Source: Acidimicrobiia bacterium
GTDB lineage: Bacteria > Actinomycetota > Acidimicrobiia > Spongiisociales > UBA5794
DNA length: 64,000 nt
Direction: 5' to 3'
Assembly (NCBI GenBank): GCA_003235475.1
Contig: QJWC01000094.1
Location: 1 to 64,000 of the forward strand
This document shows, piece after piece, positions 30,867-40,833 of the stretch. Numbering within the stretch: position 1 is the stretch's first letter; the number at the start of each line of letters is the position of its first letter. The notes under the pieces are model-generated. The model was not told the origin of the DNA, searched no databases, and saw nothing but the letters and a program-made list of their open reading frames with translations. Made by a program: the position numbers and the translations under genes.

Positions 30867-31517
30867 TCAGTTCAAGGAGATGAGGTTCTCGCGCACCGCG
30901 TAGAGGACCGCCTCGTTGCGCGAGTGCAGGCCGAGCTTGTCGAGGATGTTGCGGATGTGGTTCTTGACCGTGTTTTCCGAGATGTACAGCAAGTCGCCGA
31001 TCTGGCGGCTCGTCCGGCCGTTCGCGACCAATCCGAGCACCTCGATCTCGCGGCCGGTCAGCGTCGGCCTGCGAGCGCTGACCAGTTCCTGGTGGCGAAG
31101 CAGCTGACGGGTCACGTCGAAGAGCTTCCCAGCCATTGCCGGGGACACCGATGCGCCGCCGTCGGCGATGTTGTCGATCACAGCTACGAGGTCGTCGAAG
31201 GGCATGTCCTTGAGGATGTAGCCGCGGGCGCCGCCCTTGATCGCTGCAACCAGGTCTTCCTCGGACTCGCTTCCGGTCAACAGCACAACCGACGTCTTGG
31301 GGGCGATCGCGAGGATCTTCTCGACGACTTCGACTCCGGACATGCCTGGCATCAAGAGATCGAGCAGAACGATGTCCGGCTGTTCACTCTCGGCCAACGC
31401 CACGGCGCCCTCGCCGTCTCCAGCTTCCCCTACTACGTCATACCCGGCGCGCTCGAGGGCGGCTGTCAGGCCAGCCCTGAACAGGGGTACGTCGTCTACG
31501 ACGAGCAATCTCTTCAT
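30867..31517 (-). CDS. NarL/LuxR-family response regulator
   Basis: Receiver domain IVLLDLLMPGMSGVEV; HTH LTGREIEVLGLVANGRTSRQIGDLLYISENTVKNHIRNILDKLG. Confidence 0.94.
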   Translation of the reverse strand: MKRLLVVDDVPLFRAGLTAALERAGYDVVGEAGDGEGAVALAESEQPDIVLLDLLMPGMSGVEVVEKILAIAPKTSVVLLTGSESEEDLVAAIKGGARGYILKDMPFDDLVAVIDNIADGGASVSPAMAGKLFDVTRQLLRHQELVSARRPTLTGREIEVLGLVANGRTSRQIGDLLYISENTVKNHIRNILDKLGLHSRNEAVLYAVRENLISLN

Positions 31518-31529
31518 CTCGGCTCCGGC

Positions 31530-32072
31530 TCACTCCGGTTCGATAAGTCCTACGGTGCCGTCGCGCCGGTGATACACCACGCAGTGTCGATCTGACTCTG
31601 CATCGAGGAAGAAGAAGAAGTCGTGACCGAGCATCTCCATCTGTAAAACAGCTTCCTCGGCGGTCATCGGCTTCATCGCGAACCTCTTGGTCCTGACGAT
31701 TCCTGCGCCACGGTCACTAGTTACATCGGACCGTCCCGAAGAGTGGTTGAGACCTTTGTTCCCGAGTCGGTTCCTTTGGATCAGACGCTCCTTGAGCCTC
31801 CGGAGCTGTCGCTCGTACTTGTCGGCTGCCGTATCGAGCGCTGACCGCTCGTCTGCCCCGACCGCTTCGACCCGAACGATGTGCCCCGCCACGTGCGACG
31901 TGATCTCGATCGTGATGCGCTCGTCGATCCGGGGATTGCGTAGCTCGGTGAACTCGACATCGATTGCCCCGCCGTCGTCGAATATTCGACCCGCGTGCCT
32001 GACACGCTCCTCCGCAACCTCGCGGATGTCGCTTGTCACACTCATGTTCCTGGCGTGGACGCGAACGGTCAC
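31530..32072 (-). CDS. hpf: long-form ribosome hibernation promoting factor
   Basis: N-terminal HPF/RaiA fold VRVHARNMSVTSDIREVAEERVRHAGRIF; C-terminal TAEEAVLQMEMLGHDFFFFLDAE. Confidence 0.94.
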   Translation of the reverse strand: MTVRVHARNMSVTSDIREVAEERVRHAGRIFDDGGAIDVEFTELRNPRIDERITIEITSHVAGHIVRVEAVGADERSALDTAADKYERQLRRLKERLIQRNRLGNKGLNHSSGRSDVTSDRGAGIVRTKRFAMKPMTAEEAVLQMEMLGHDFFFFLDAESDRHCVVYHRRDGTVGLIEPE

Positions 32073-32761
32073 TCCGACTCCTTTCGGGAATGGGCGAGCG
32101 GGTGAGGAGCAGTCGCGGACCCGGCTGCGGGTCGAAGGCCGTTTCGTGGGCTCTTCGACGCAACGTCACCTCCCAGGTTCGGGGCCGTATTCGCTCCATG
32201 ACGCATGGTACCGACCGAGGTGGCAGTGAGAACGCGAACACCGCGGTCTCGCGTCGGATCCACGGCCACGAGCGCGCCGAGCACCGTCGCGCCTGTTGTC
32301 AGGACGTCATCGACGAGGACGGCGCGGACCGGTACAGGCCGTGAGTTCCTGAACCGAACGGGAGAACGCCTACTCCTCCCCCTGCCCGCCCGCTGCGGCC
32401 ACCACACAGGGCCCTTCAGCCCTTCGACCATGGGGATTCCCGTTCGAGCGGCGAGGCCCGCGGCGAGGACCCCTGCAGGATCGATCCCATATCGTGCGCG
32501 CCGCACGACAGCCCGCGGAACGGGGACGAGGCACGAAGCATCGGGAGGGACGAGGTCCGCCATGGCGTCGACGAGATACGAGGCAGCAGCCATGAGCCGC
32601 CGGTACTTCATCAGCCGCACGAGGCGTGCCGCGGCCCCGAGATGAGCGAACGGAGCGACTGCAAGGGAGTTCCCCACGACGCTCGTGTGCCCCGGGCGGA
32701 GGCTGTCGACGCATGATGCACACAGCGGTCCGGAAGGTCGTCCACACGCGATGCACCACAT
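32069..32761 (-). CDS. ComF-family phosphoribosyltransferase-like protein
   Basis: MWCIACGRPSGPLCASC zinc-binding start; PRPP motif VRAVLVDDVLTTGATV; VPVPRAVVRRARYG. Confidence 0.9.
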   Translation of the reverse strand: MWCIACGRPSGPLCASCVDSLRPGHTSVVGNSLAVAPFAHLGAAARLVRLMKYRRLMAAASYLVDAMADLVPPDASCLVPVPRAVVRRARYGIDPAGVLAAGLAARTGIPMVEGLKGPVWWPQRAGRGRSRRSPVRFRNSRPVPVRAVLVDDVLTTGATVLGALVAVDPTRDRGVRVLTATSVGTMRHGANTAPNLGGDVASKSPRNGLRPAAGSATAPHPLAHSRKESE

Positions 32762-32926
32762 CACGACAACGTACGCCATCGCTACGACAGGCGATGTCGG
32801 CGCGAGCGTTCTTGCCCCGGTGAGAGGGGTACCTCACATCACGGGCGTCGCGCGGTTGCCCCGACGGTCGTCGGGTCGGTCAGCCACACGCCCCAGCATG
32901 CTCGGAGAGGAAGGATTCGGTTCCGT

Positions 32927-34174
32927 CTAGGTGCCGTGCTGCCACGAACCGAGGTACGCGGCCTGTTCGTCGGTGAGCATCTCGAGTGATCCCGACATCG
33001 CTTCCAGCTTGAGGCGTGCGACCTCGCGGTCCAATTCGTCAGGCAGGCGGTACACACGCGGCTCGAGCGTGTCTGCGTTCTTCACGATCCACTCGGCGGC
33101 GATCGCCTGGTCCGAGAACGAGAGATCCATCACATCGGCCGGGTGCCCCTCTGCTGCGCCGAGGTTGACGAGACGGCCCTCCGCAACGACGAGCACCCGG
33201 TTGCCGTTGGGGAGCGTGAACTCCTCGAGGTTGTCGCGGAGCACGCGGCGAGATTCGGACATCTCGTCGAGCGCCCGGAGGTCGAGCTCGACATCGAAGT
33301 GCCCAGCGTTCGCGACGATGGCGTTGTCCTTCATCAGCGCGAAGTGCTCTGCGCGGAAGACGCGGATGTTGCCCGTCGCGGTGATGAAGACATCCCCTTC
33401 GGCGGCTGCCTCGAGGCCCGTCATGACCCTATGCCCCTCCATTGCGGCAGCGAGCGCGCGGATCGGATCCACCTCGGTCACGATCACGTCTGCACCGAGC
33501 CCCTTCGCCCTGGTCGCGATGCCCCACCCGCAATCGCCGAACCCGGCAACCACGACTTTGCGTCCGGCGAACAGGATGTTCGCCGCGCGGAGGATGCCAT
33601 CGAGGGAGGACTGGCCCGTTCCGTGCCGATTGTCGAAAAGGTGCTTCGTATCGGAATCGTTCACGGCAACAACGGGGAATCGCAGGACGCCTTCGTCGGC
33701 CATTGCCTTGAGCCTGATCACGCCCGTCGTCGTCTCCTCCATGCCAGCAAGAATCTCCTGGTCGACGCGTTCCCTGTGGAGGACGGTCGTCATGTCGGCT
33801 CCGTCGTCGAAGATCAAGTGCGGATCGGTGTCGAGGACCGCGTTGATGTGCTCGTAGAAGGTGTCGGCGTCCTCGCCGCGGCGCGCGTACACGGAGATGC
33901 CCGCATCGACCAGGGCTGCTGCCACATCGTCCTGCGTCGACAACGGGTTCGACGCACACAGCGTGACCTCCGCCCCGCCGGCAACGAGCGTCAGCATGAG
34001 GTTGGCCGTCTCCGATGTCACATGCATGCACGCCCCGATGCGGTACCCCTCGAGGGGCTGCTCCTCCGAGAAGCGCTTGCGAATCACGCCGAGCACTGGC
34101 ATGCGCCGCGCCGCCCATTCGACGCGGAGGTGTCCTTGCTCGGACAGCCCGATGTGTGCGATGTCGTGGTTCAT
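32927..34174 (-). CDS. ahcY: adenosylhomocysteinase, short (archaeal-like) form
   Basis: RIGACMHVTSETANLMLTLVAGGAEV, VVVAGFGDCGWGIATRAKGLGADVIVTEVDP; ends AAYLGSWQHGT. Confidence 0.93.
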   Translation of the reverse strand: MNHDIAHIGLSEQGHLRVEWAARRMPVLGVIRKRFSEEQPLEGYRIGACMHVTSETANLMLTLVAGGAEVTLCASNPLSTQDDVAAALVDAGISVYARRGEDADTFYEHINAVLDTDPHLIFDDGADMTTVLHRERVDQEILAGMEETTTGVIRLKAMADEGVLRFPVVAVNDSDTKHLFDNRHGTGQSSLDGILRAANILFAGRKVVVAGFGDCGWGIATRAKGLGADVIVTEVDPIRALAAAMEGHRVMTGLEAAAEGDVFITATGNIRVFRAEHFALMKDNAIVANAGHFDVELDLRALDEMSESRRVLRDNLEEFTLPNGNRVLVVAEGRLVNLGAAEGHPADVMDLSFSDQAIAAEWIVKNADTLEPRVYRLPDELDREVARLKLEAMSGSLEMLTDEQAAYLGSWQHGT

Positions 34175-34310
34175 GGCCGTCTTTCGGAAGCGATCGTGCG
34201 CGTGGTCGCGCAGGCGGTTGGATCCCCCGAAGATACCGAGTCGGACCCATCAACCAGCGATCTCGAGAGGGTGTCCCTGCTCCGGGCTTGCCCCTGCCTA
34301 CGCTTCGGGC

Positions 34311-34661
34311 ATGGCGACACGAACTGACAAACCGTGGGGGTACGAGCTGCTGTGGAGCAGCACGGACCACTACGCGGGCAAGGTGATCCACGTCGACGCT
34401 GGCAAGCGACTGAGCCTCCAATACCACGACGAGAAGCACGAGTCGGTCTATGTGTTGTCGGGAACGCTGCTGCTGAACCTCGATGACGGCGCAGATGCTC
34501 ACGTGGTGGAACTCCGGGCCGGGGAGAGCTACGACATCCCTGCGGGACGCGTCCACCGGTTCGAAGCGCCCACGGACGGCGCCGTCGAGATCATCGAGGT
34601 TTCGACACCCCACCTCGACGATGTGGTGAGGCTCGCCGACGACTACGGACGTACCGGCTAG
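34311..34661 (+). CDS. cupin-domain protein (mannose-6-phosphate isomerase-like)
   Basis: DKPWGYELLWSSTDHYAGKVIHVDAGKRLSLQYHDEKHESVYVLSG; IPAGRVHRFEAP. Confidence 0.88.
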   Translation: MATRTDKPWGYELLWSSTDHYAGKVIHVDAGKRLSLQYHDEKHESVYVLSGTLLLNLDDGADAHVVELRAGESYDIPAGRVHRFEAPTDGAVEIIEVSTPHLDDVVRLADDYGRTG

Positions 34662-34839
34662 CCCAGTCACAGCCACGCTGTGCCGCAGCGTCCCGGGTCG
34701 AACCCGTCGCCTCGGGTGCGACAGGGCGGGTTCACCGACCGCCGTTCGCCGACTATCGTCGCGAGCCACTCCGAATCACTACCAATCACACGCGCTGGTC
34801 GTGGTGAGTATCCGCGACCGAGGTGAAGGCAGAGCCAGG

Positions 34840-35793
34840 ATGTCCCCAGAAATCACCATCGTGATCCCGATGTACAACGAGGAGGACTGCCTCGAAGCAA
34901 CCCTCCAAGTCGTGCGATCCGAAGCGGAGAAGGTCACCGACTCGTTCGAGATCCTGTGCATCGATGACGGAAGCACGGACCGGACGCCGGAATTGCTTCG
35001 TCAGGCGTCCGCAGTCGATGCGCGCGTGATCCCGGTGGAACTCTCGCGCAACTTCGGCAAGGAAGCCGCCCTCGCTGCGGGACTCGACTTCGCGCAAGGG
35101 GACGCAGTGGTGATCCTCGACGCAGACCTCCAGCATCCCGCCCACCTGCTCACGGACATGGTGGCCGCATGGAGGGCCGGTGCGGACGTCGTGAACGGCG
35201 TGAAACATTCGCGCGGACGCGAGGGCAGGATCTACGGGCTGCTTGCGAAGACGTTCAACGCCCTCATGGGTGGCGCCACCCGGAATGGGGACTTCCGCGG
35301 TGCGAGCGACTTCAAGCTCCTCGATCGTCAGGTCGTCGACGCCATAAGGGCGTGTCCCGAACGACATCGATTCTTCAGGGGGCTCGTCGCATGGGTGGGG
35401 TTCCGCACCGAAGACATCCCGTTCCACGTCCAGGAGCGCGCAGCCGGCGACACGAAGTGGTCAAAACGCGCCCTCGTCCGGTACTCCCTGCGAAACCTGC
35501 TCTCGTTCTCTGCGCTGCCGCTGCGACTGATCGCGGTTGCGGGTTTCTCGACCCTGGTGCTCGCCGCGATGATGGCGGGTTGGACGTTGTTCCGGTACCT
35601 CCGGGGCGACTCCCTCTCCGGTTTCCCGACGGTCATTCTCCTCCAGCTGATGCTTGGTGGCTTGCTCCTGACAAGCCTCGGCGTCATCTCCCTGTATCTC
35701 GCCGAGATGTTCGAAGAGCTCAAACGCCGGCCGGTCTACCTGTATCGCGCGCCTCGCACGTCCGACCGTCGGGCAGACGCCGACACCGAGTGA
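34840..35793 (+). CDS. family 2 glycosyltransferase (polyprenyl-phosphate sugar transferase-like) with C-terminal TM helices
   Basis: EITIVIPMYNEEDCLEATL, ILCIDDGSTDRTPELL, VVILDADLQHPAHLL. Confidence 0.93.
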   Translation: MSPEITIVIPMYNEEDCLEATLQVVRSEAEKVTDSFEILCIDDGSTDRTPELLRQASAVDARVIPVELSRNFGKEAALAAGLDFAQGDAVVILDADLQHPAHLLTDMVAAWRAGADVVNGVKHSRGREGRIYGLLAKTFNALMGGATRNGDFRGASDFKLLDRQVVDAIRACPERHRFFRGLVAWVGFRTEDIPFHVQERAAGDTKWSKRALVRYSLRNLLSFSALPLRLIAVAGFSTLVLAAMMAGWTLFRYLRGDSLSGFPTVILLQLMLGGLLLTSLGVISLYLAEMFEELKRRPVYLYRAPRTSDRRADADTE

Positions 35794-35802
35794 GGAGGAC
35801 CC

Positions 35803-36237
35803 ATGGCAGTAGGGGTGCAAATCACGTTCGACGCACACGACCCGGACGCGCTCGCCCGTTTCTGGATGGACGTTCTCGGATACGTCAGCCCGCCACCACC
35901 CGAGGGATTCGAGACTTGGCAGGACTGGGCCTCTGCAATGGGGATGCCTGAAGAGGACTGGAACAACGCGAGCGCCATCGAGGACCCGGACGGCGTGGGC
36001 CCGCGCATCTTCATCCAAAAGGTGCCCGAGTCGAAAACGGCCAAGAACCGCATGCATCTCGATGTTGCGGTCAGCGGTGGCCGCGGCGTGTCAATCGAAG
36101 AACGGAAGGCTCGAATCGATACGGAGGCGGATCGACTGGAGGCGCTCGGTGCGACCATCGTTGGCCCGCTCGCGGAGCGTGACGAGTACTGGGTCGTGAT
36201 GCAGGATCCGGAAGGCAACGAGTTCTGCCTCCACTGA
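35803..36237 (+). CDS. VOC-family (glyoxalase-like) protein
   Basis: VQITFDAHDPDALARFWMDVLGY; YWVVMQDPEGNEFCLH. Confidence 0.92.
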   Translation: MAVGVQITFDAHDPDALARFWMDVLGYVSPPPPEGFETWQDWASAMGMPEEDWNNASAIEDPDGVGPRIFIQKVPESKTAKNRMHLDVAVSGGRGVSIEERKARIDTEADRLEALGATIVGPLAERDEYWVVMQDPEGNEFCLH

Positions 36238-36241
36238 CCCA

Positions 36242-36430
36242 TCAGCCCTGGCCCGGGAGCTCCGCTTCCTCTACGAGCATCACAGGGATCCCGTTCTCGA
36301 CGGCATAGGCGCGTCCGCACTCCCCCTGGCACACCAGCGCAGGCGGCGCCGGCCGCTCCGCGAGGTCGCCTGCGCATGCAGGGCATTGCATGATGGCAAG
36401 CAGGTCGGGCGAGATCAGGTGATCACCCAT
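36242..36430 (-). CDS. Trm112-family small protein
   Basis: ISPDLLAIMQCPACAGDL...LVCQGECGRAYAVENGIPVMLVEEA. Confidence 0.88.
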   Translation of the reverse strand: MGDHLISPDLLAIMQCPACAGDLAERPAPPALVCQGECGRAYAVENGIPVMLVEEAELPGQG

Positions 36431-37763
36431 GCGCATCCTCGATGATGCCACCCACCGTGATGACGAGGTCCTGCACGCGCTCTGCGGTGGGCGCCTCGAC
36501 GTTGAGGCGAAGCACGGGTTCGGTGTTCGACGGCCGCACGTTGATCCATGCGTCGCCGAGGTCGACCGTCAGGCCGTCGAGCCTGTCCATCGAATGGTCC
36601 GAGAAGGCCGCCGCGACCCTGGCGTCGGCTGCCTGCTTGTCGTCGACATGGAAGTTGATCTCTCCGGATTGCGCGTACGGTTCGTACCGCTTGCGGAGCT
36701 CCGAAAGGTGCTCTCCGGCATCGGAGAGCACCCTGAGAAGCACCAGCAACGCCATGATGCCGCTGTCCGCCCGGAAATTGTCGCGGAAGTAGTAGTGGCC
36801 GGAGTGTTCGCCACCGAACACAGCCCCGGTCTCGGCCATCACCTTCTTGATGTACGAGTGCCCGACCCTCGTGCGCACCGGTACCCCGCCCGCGGCGCGC
36901 ACGGTCTCGGGCACGGCCCGCGAGCAGATGAGGTTGTGGACGATCGAGGCTCCGGGGTCACGCCGCAAGTACCAGTCAGCGATGATCGCGGTCGTCGTGG
37001 ACCCCGAAAGCGGGACGGAGAGGTCGTCGACGAAGAAGGCACGATCTGCGTCGCCATCGAAGGCCACACCGACATCCGGCTGTTTGTCGAGCATCAGGTT
37101 CGTCAGGTCGACGAGGTTCTCCGGTCGGAGGGGGTCCGGGTGATGGTTCGGGAATGTGCCATCCGGTTCGAGGTACAGCCCGAGCAGCTCCGCGGCGATG
37201 CCGTCGAACACCTGGGGCAGCACTGCACCCGCCATGCCGTTGCCGCCGTCCGCGGCCACGGTGAGGTTCCCGATCCCCGCGGCGCCGGTGGCAGCGATCA
37301 CATGCTCGACATATCCCGTGCGCAGGTCTGCCTCGACGACCGAACCGCGCACGCCTGACGGCCTGACGCCTTGCTCGGCGCGAGCTCGGATCTCGGCGAG
37401 CCCCGTTTCGTGGCCGATCGGTGCCGCTCCTGGCTGGCAGAACTTCATCCCGTTGTACTCGGGGGGATTGTGGGAAGCCGTGATGACGCATCCAGGGAGC
37501 TCGAGGGCGCCAGCCGCGTAGTACAGGAGGTCGGTGGGAATCCGCCCGATCATCCGCACGTCCACACCCTGGCTCGTTATCCCGTCGAGCACCGCCGCGA
37601 GGATCATCGGCGACGAGAGCCTGCAGTCGTGGCCGACGATCACCTCGTCAGCGTCGACGAAGCTCGCGAATGCAGCTCCGATCCGGGTTGCGGCCTCGCT
37701 GTCGAACTCGTCGGGAACGACGCCGCGCACGTCGTACGCCTTGATGATCGAGCCCAAGTCCAT
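36423..37763 (-). CDS. manB: phosphomannomutase/phosphoglucomutase
   Basis: IKAYDVRGVVPDEFD, CVITASHNPPEYNGMKFC, GVAFDGDADRAFFVD, RPSNTEPVLRLNVEA. Confidence 0.95.
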   Translation of the reverse strand: MDLGSIIKAYDVRGVVPDEFDSEAATRIGAAFASFVDADEVIVGHDCRLSSPMILAAVLDGITSQGVDVRMIGRIPTDLLYYAAGALELPGCVITASHNPPEYNGMKFCQPGAAPIGHETGLAEIRARAEQGVRPSGVRGSVVEADLRTGYVEHVIAATGAAGIGNLTVAADGGNGMAGAVLPQVFDGIAAELLGLYLEPDGTFPNHHPDPLRPENLVDLTNLMLDKQPDVGVAFDGDADRAFFVDDLSVPLSGSTTTAIIADWYLRRDPGASIVHNLICSRAVPETVRAAGGVPVRTRVGHSYIKKVMAETGAVFGGEHSGHYYFRDNFRADSGIMALLVLLRVLSDAGEHLSELRKRYEPYAQSGEINFHVDDKQAADARVAAAFSDHSMDRLDGLTVDLGDAWINVRPSNTEPVLRLNVEAPTAERVQDLVITVGGIIEDAHG

Positions 37764-37835
37764 GGCGGGCAGTCTATGGACGGGCGCACCCGAGCAAAGA
37801 ACCGATCGCTTCGGGCATCGACCGCACCGCTGTGG

Positions 37836-38297
37836 CTAGCTGTTGGCCGGCTCCGGCTCGGCCTTCTCCCTCAGCGCCTTCCCGAACACGAGATCGCGGT
37901 ACCCCGCGAGCTTCGGGAGGATCAGAACGCCCGCAGCGAAGAGCAGTGCAATGTTGTAGCCCAGGGTCGAGAGCGGCCCGAACCACGAGTCGGCGATCCA
38001 AATGATGGCCGCGGATGCAAGGTACGCCGCGACGTTGACCCCGAAGAACGTGGCCGTTTCACGCCCCGATACCCGGCCGTCCTTCAATGCGAACGTCCAT
38101 CGGCGGTTGATGAGGTATGACATGAAGGTCGTGAGCGTGAACGACACCGTCAACGACCAGAACCAGGACCATCCCATCGCAAGGAAGACGTTGAACAACG
38201 CGAACGAGACAACGGTGTTGAAGACACCGACGATCGCGACCTTGACCGCCTGGACGGCCGACTCACGGTTGGCGAACGAGCTGAGATAGTTCTTCAT
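37836..38297 (-). CDS. GtrA-family membrane protein
   Basis: AVKVAIVGVFNTVVSFALFNVFLAMG, SYLINRRWTFALKDG. Confidence 0.92.
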   Translation of the reverse strand: MKNYLSSFANRESAVQAVKVAIVGVFNTVVSFALFNVFLAMGWSWFWSLTVSFTLTTFMSYLINRRWTFALKDGRVSGRETATFFGVNVAAYLASAAIIWIADSWFGPLSTLGYNIALLFAAGVLILPKLAGYRDLVFGKALREKAEPEPANS

Positions 38298-40540
38298 GTG
38301 CGCTCAGATCTCCGTTTCATGATCCGGCGACCGCCGTACGCCGCGAGGGCGAGCAAGGCGAGCACCGTGAGGGCTGTACCAACGGTTTCGACCCAAGTAC
38401 GGGAGAACTGAAGCGCAACATCGTCAGAGGTCGGGATGACCACCATGAGCGACGGCGCGGCGCGGTAGACACCCTCTGCCCCGTCAACGGTCCAGTTGGG
38501 GAAGTAGGAGACCTTGACGAGGTGCGGGACACCGACGGCCGTCGTCGTGAAGGCGACGTCTTCGTCGTCGAAGCGGGTCACCGTGGCCGACCCCGACGCG
38601 TCGTACGGGATGGGGTTCGACAGGCGTTCGTCGACCGAGGTCACCCTCCGCCACTCGGGCGGCCCGTCCTCGACCAGCCAGAGATCGAGGTTGTCGACAT
38701 CGTCGTACCACTCGAGCGCGGCGTCGACGAAGTCCTCCTGGCCGGCCCACACGACGGGTTCGTAGCGCGCGACCTCGATGCGTTCGGCATCCGGCAGCGC
38801 GAAGATCGTCCAGGGGGGCGATAGCGCGATCTCCTCGAGCCCGAAGTCACGCGCCGCGGTCGTGGCCTCCTCGGTGTACGAGATGTAGTAGTCGACGTCG
38901 TACACGGCAAGGTGCTTCGTGCCGCGATCGAAGTTGAGGCCGCGATAGTTGAGGCCGCGCACCGGATTCGACGGCCGCAAACTCACCTCCGAGGCGTTGA
39001 GGAAGTGGAACGGCGTCGTCAACGAACTCTCGAAGAAGACGCCCTCCATCGACGGGTGGCCGTCGGACCAGAACGGCAGGATCATGAGCGCCATCGGCGT
39101 CCCATACTTGTTCATGTCGCTGTTGATCTCCCACATCACCCGACCGTCCGGCAGGGCATCCACCTCCTGGAGCAGGCTCTGGTACTCCGGCCACGTCTGC
39201 TTGCCCTCGTAGCCCTCGTAGTTCCACTTGACCCAGCCGGGGAGGTCGTGCATCGAGAGAGCCACGGCGACGATCATCACGGCCACAGCGCCGATCCCGA
39301 ATGCCTTCGCAGCCGTGTCACGGGCGGAGAATCGCCTCGCGAACGACGCTGCTCCGAGGGCAATCGCCAGACCCGCGAAGGCATAGACGCCGAAGAACCA
39401 GTACGGCAGCAGTCGGGCGTTGTACAGCATCGTCAAACCGAAACGGGCGATGAGGAAGTACCCGGCGAGGGGCCACAGCATCATCCAGCCGAGGATGCCG
39501 ACGCGGTCCCGGCGCATCACGGTCCATGCGAGGCCGACGATCGCGACCGCGAGGACGGGCACCAGCTCGCCGGGGATGGGCGAACCGGGGTTCTGGTAGT
39601 TGCCCACGATCGTCTTCACCGGTGACCAACCCATGTCGGTCGTCATCCCACCGAGAACGCGAACGCCGAGGGCAAGCGACCAGAACGCAGACACCGCAAA
39701 ACCCACGACCCATGTGGCCCCGACGCCTATCGCCCCGGCCGTAGCCGCCCGAAGGCGTTTGCGATCGAACACGGCGACGGCCGGCGACAGGAACAGCGGA
39801 AGCACCGTCACCACGGCGACGATCGTCGTCACGATGTGCGAAAGGGCCGTCAGGCCGAGCACCAACCCGGCCCATGGGTTGAGCCTGACCCCCCGCCTGT
39901 AGTCACGCACCACCATTCCGACGTAGAGGATCGACAGCGCAAACGACCACGAGAACGCGAACTCTCCGGCAAGCGTCGATTTGATGTTCGCTCCGAAGAT
40001 CGAATAGCTCTCCATGAACACGAACAGGGAGGCGCCGACGCCTGCGACCGACGCGATGTACCTCGTGAATCCGAAGTACCGAAGCATGTGGTACGCGGCG
40101 ACGGGAAGCGCGACGAGCCCCGCGATCGTGACGAGCTTGAACGCCACGCCGTAGGGAAGGACGAAGTCGAGCATGACCGTCGCCAGCGCCGGCAGCGGGA
40201 AGTAGAAGTACAGCGCGGGGAACCCCGCGTACCAGTCCATGCTCCATCCGAGGATCCTCCCGGTGGGAAGGATGTTCTCCGCGAGCACTTTCGGGAGGAG
40301 CACGTGGGCGCCCATGTCGCCGCCGGTTGGCGTGTTGGCGACGAGCAGGTAAGGAAGCCGCCACAGGGACTGCCCTTCGCGAAGGATCGGGCCGAGCGCG
40401 CCCGACATCGTGAGCAGGATGAGCAACGTCGGTGCTGCGATCAAGCCCGCGGCGAACCACTTGGAGATCCGTGCGCGACGTGGCTGCGGATCCGGCGGAA
40501 GCGGGCGTTCGGGCGCCTCAGGCGGCGCGGTTGCGGTCAC
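38294..40540 (-). CDS. large polytopic membrane protein, PTPS-related/GT-C-like
   Basis: TPTGGDMGAHVLLPKVLAENILPTGRILGWSMDWYAGFPALYFYFPLP; multiple TM helices followed by a soluble segment and a C-terminal TM. Confidence 0.8.
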   Translation of the reverse strand: MTATAPPEAPERPLPPDPQPRRARISKWFAAGLIAAPTLLILLTMSGALGPILREGQSLWRLPYLLVANTPTGGDMGAHVLLPKVLAENILPTGRILGWSMDWYAGFPALYFYFPLPALATVMLDFVLPYGVAFKLVTIAGLVALPVAAYHMLRYFGFTRYIASVAGVGASLFVFMESYSIFGANIKSTLAGEFAFSWSFALSILYVGMVVRDYRRGVRLNPWAGLVLGLTALSHIVTTIVAVVTVLPLFLSPAVAVFDRKRLRAATAGAIGVGATWVVGFAVSAFWSLALGVRVLGGMTTDMGWSPVKTIVGNYQNPGSPIPGELVPVLAVAIVGLAWTVMRRDRVGILGWMMLWPLAGYFLIARFGLTMLYNARLLPYWFFGVYAFAGLAIALGAASFARRFSARDTAAKAFGIGAVAVMIVAVALSMHDLPGWVKWNYEGYEGKQTWPEYQSLLQEVDALPDGRVMWEINSDMNKYGTPMALMILPFWSDGHPSMEGVFFESSLTTPFHFLNASEVSLRPSNPVRGLNYRGLNFDRGTKHLAVYDVDYYISYTEEATTAARDFGLEEIALSPPWTIFALPDAERIEVARYEPVVWAGQEDFVDAALEWYDDVDNLDLWLVEDGPPEWRRVTSVDERLSNPIPYDASGSATVTRFDDEDVAFTTTAVGVPHLVKVSYFPNWTVDGAEGVYRAAPSLMVVIPTSDDVALQFSRTWVETVGTALTVLALLALAAYGGRRIMKRRSERT

Positions 40541-40585
40541 GCGGCGAGGGTAGCGTCACGTTCCCGTTCAGCGAGGCGTGGGCAG

Positions 40586-40777
40586 TTATTCGGAAACGAG
40601 GTCGATGATGCCGTCGACCGCGACCGACTCGCCGCCACGGTTCCACCACCTGGCCTCGCACACGTGGCACGAATTGAAGATCGCTTCGGTGCCGTCAGGG
40701 AGCTTCATCTCGATTTGGATGACGGACTCTGACCTGCACTCAGCGCAGACCAAGCCTTCTGCGGTTGCCTTCCTCAA
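40586..40777 (-). CDS. small zinc-ribbon-like protein
   Basis: Two Cys pairs: CAECRSES and CHVCEARWWNRGG. Confidence 0.65.
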   Translation of the reverse strand: MRKATAEGLVCAECRSESVIQIEMKLPDGTEAIFNSCHVCEARWWNRGGESVAVDGIIDLVSE

Positions 40778-40833
40778 TGGTTCCTCTCCATCCTGGCCGA
40801 GCCCTCGACCACCAAGCGTATTGCGTCACGCGC

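Noticed and set aside
34175-34310. Possible SAH/SAM riboswitch upstream of ahcY
   Set aside because: Read on the minus strand; I could not align the conserved SAH-riboswitch or SAM-IV core. A cmscan would be decisive.
34690-34735. tRNA-like GGGTTCGACCC (minus strand)
   Set aside because: Only an inverted repeat; no cloverleaf could be completed.
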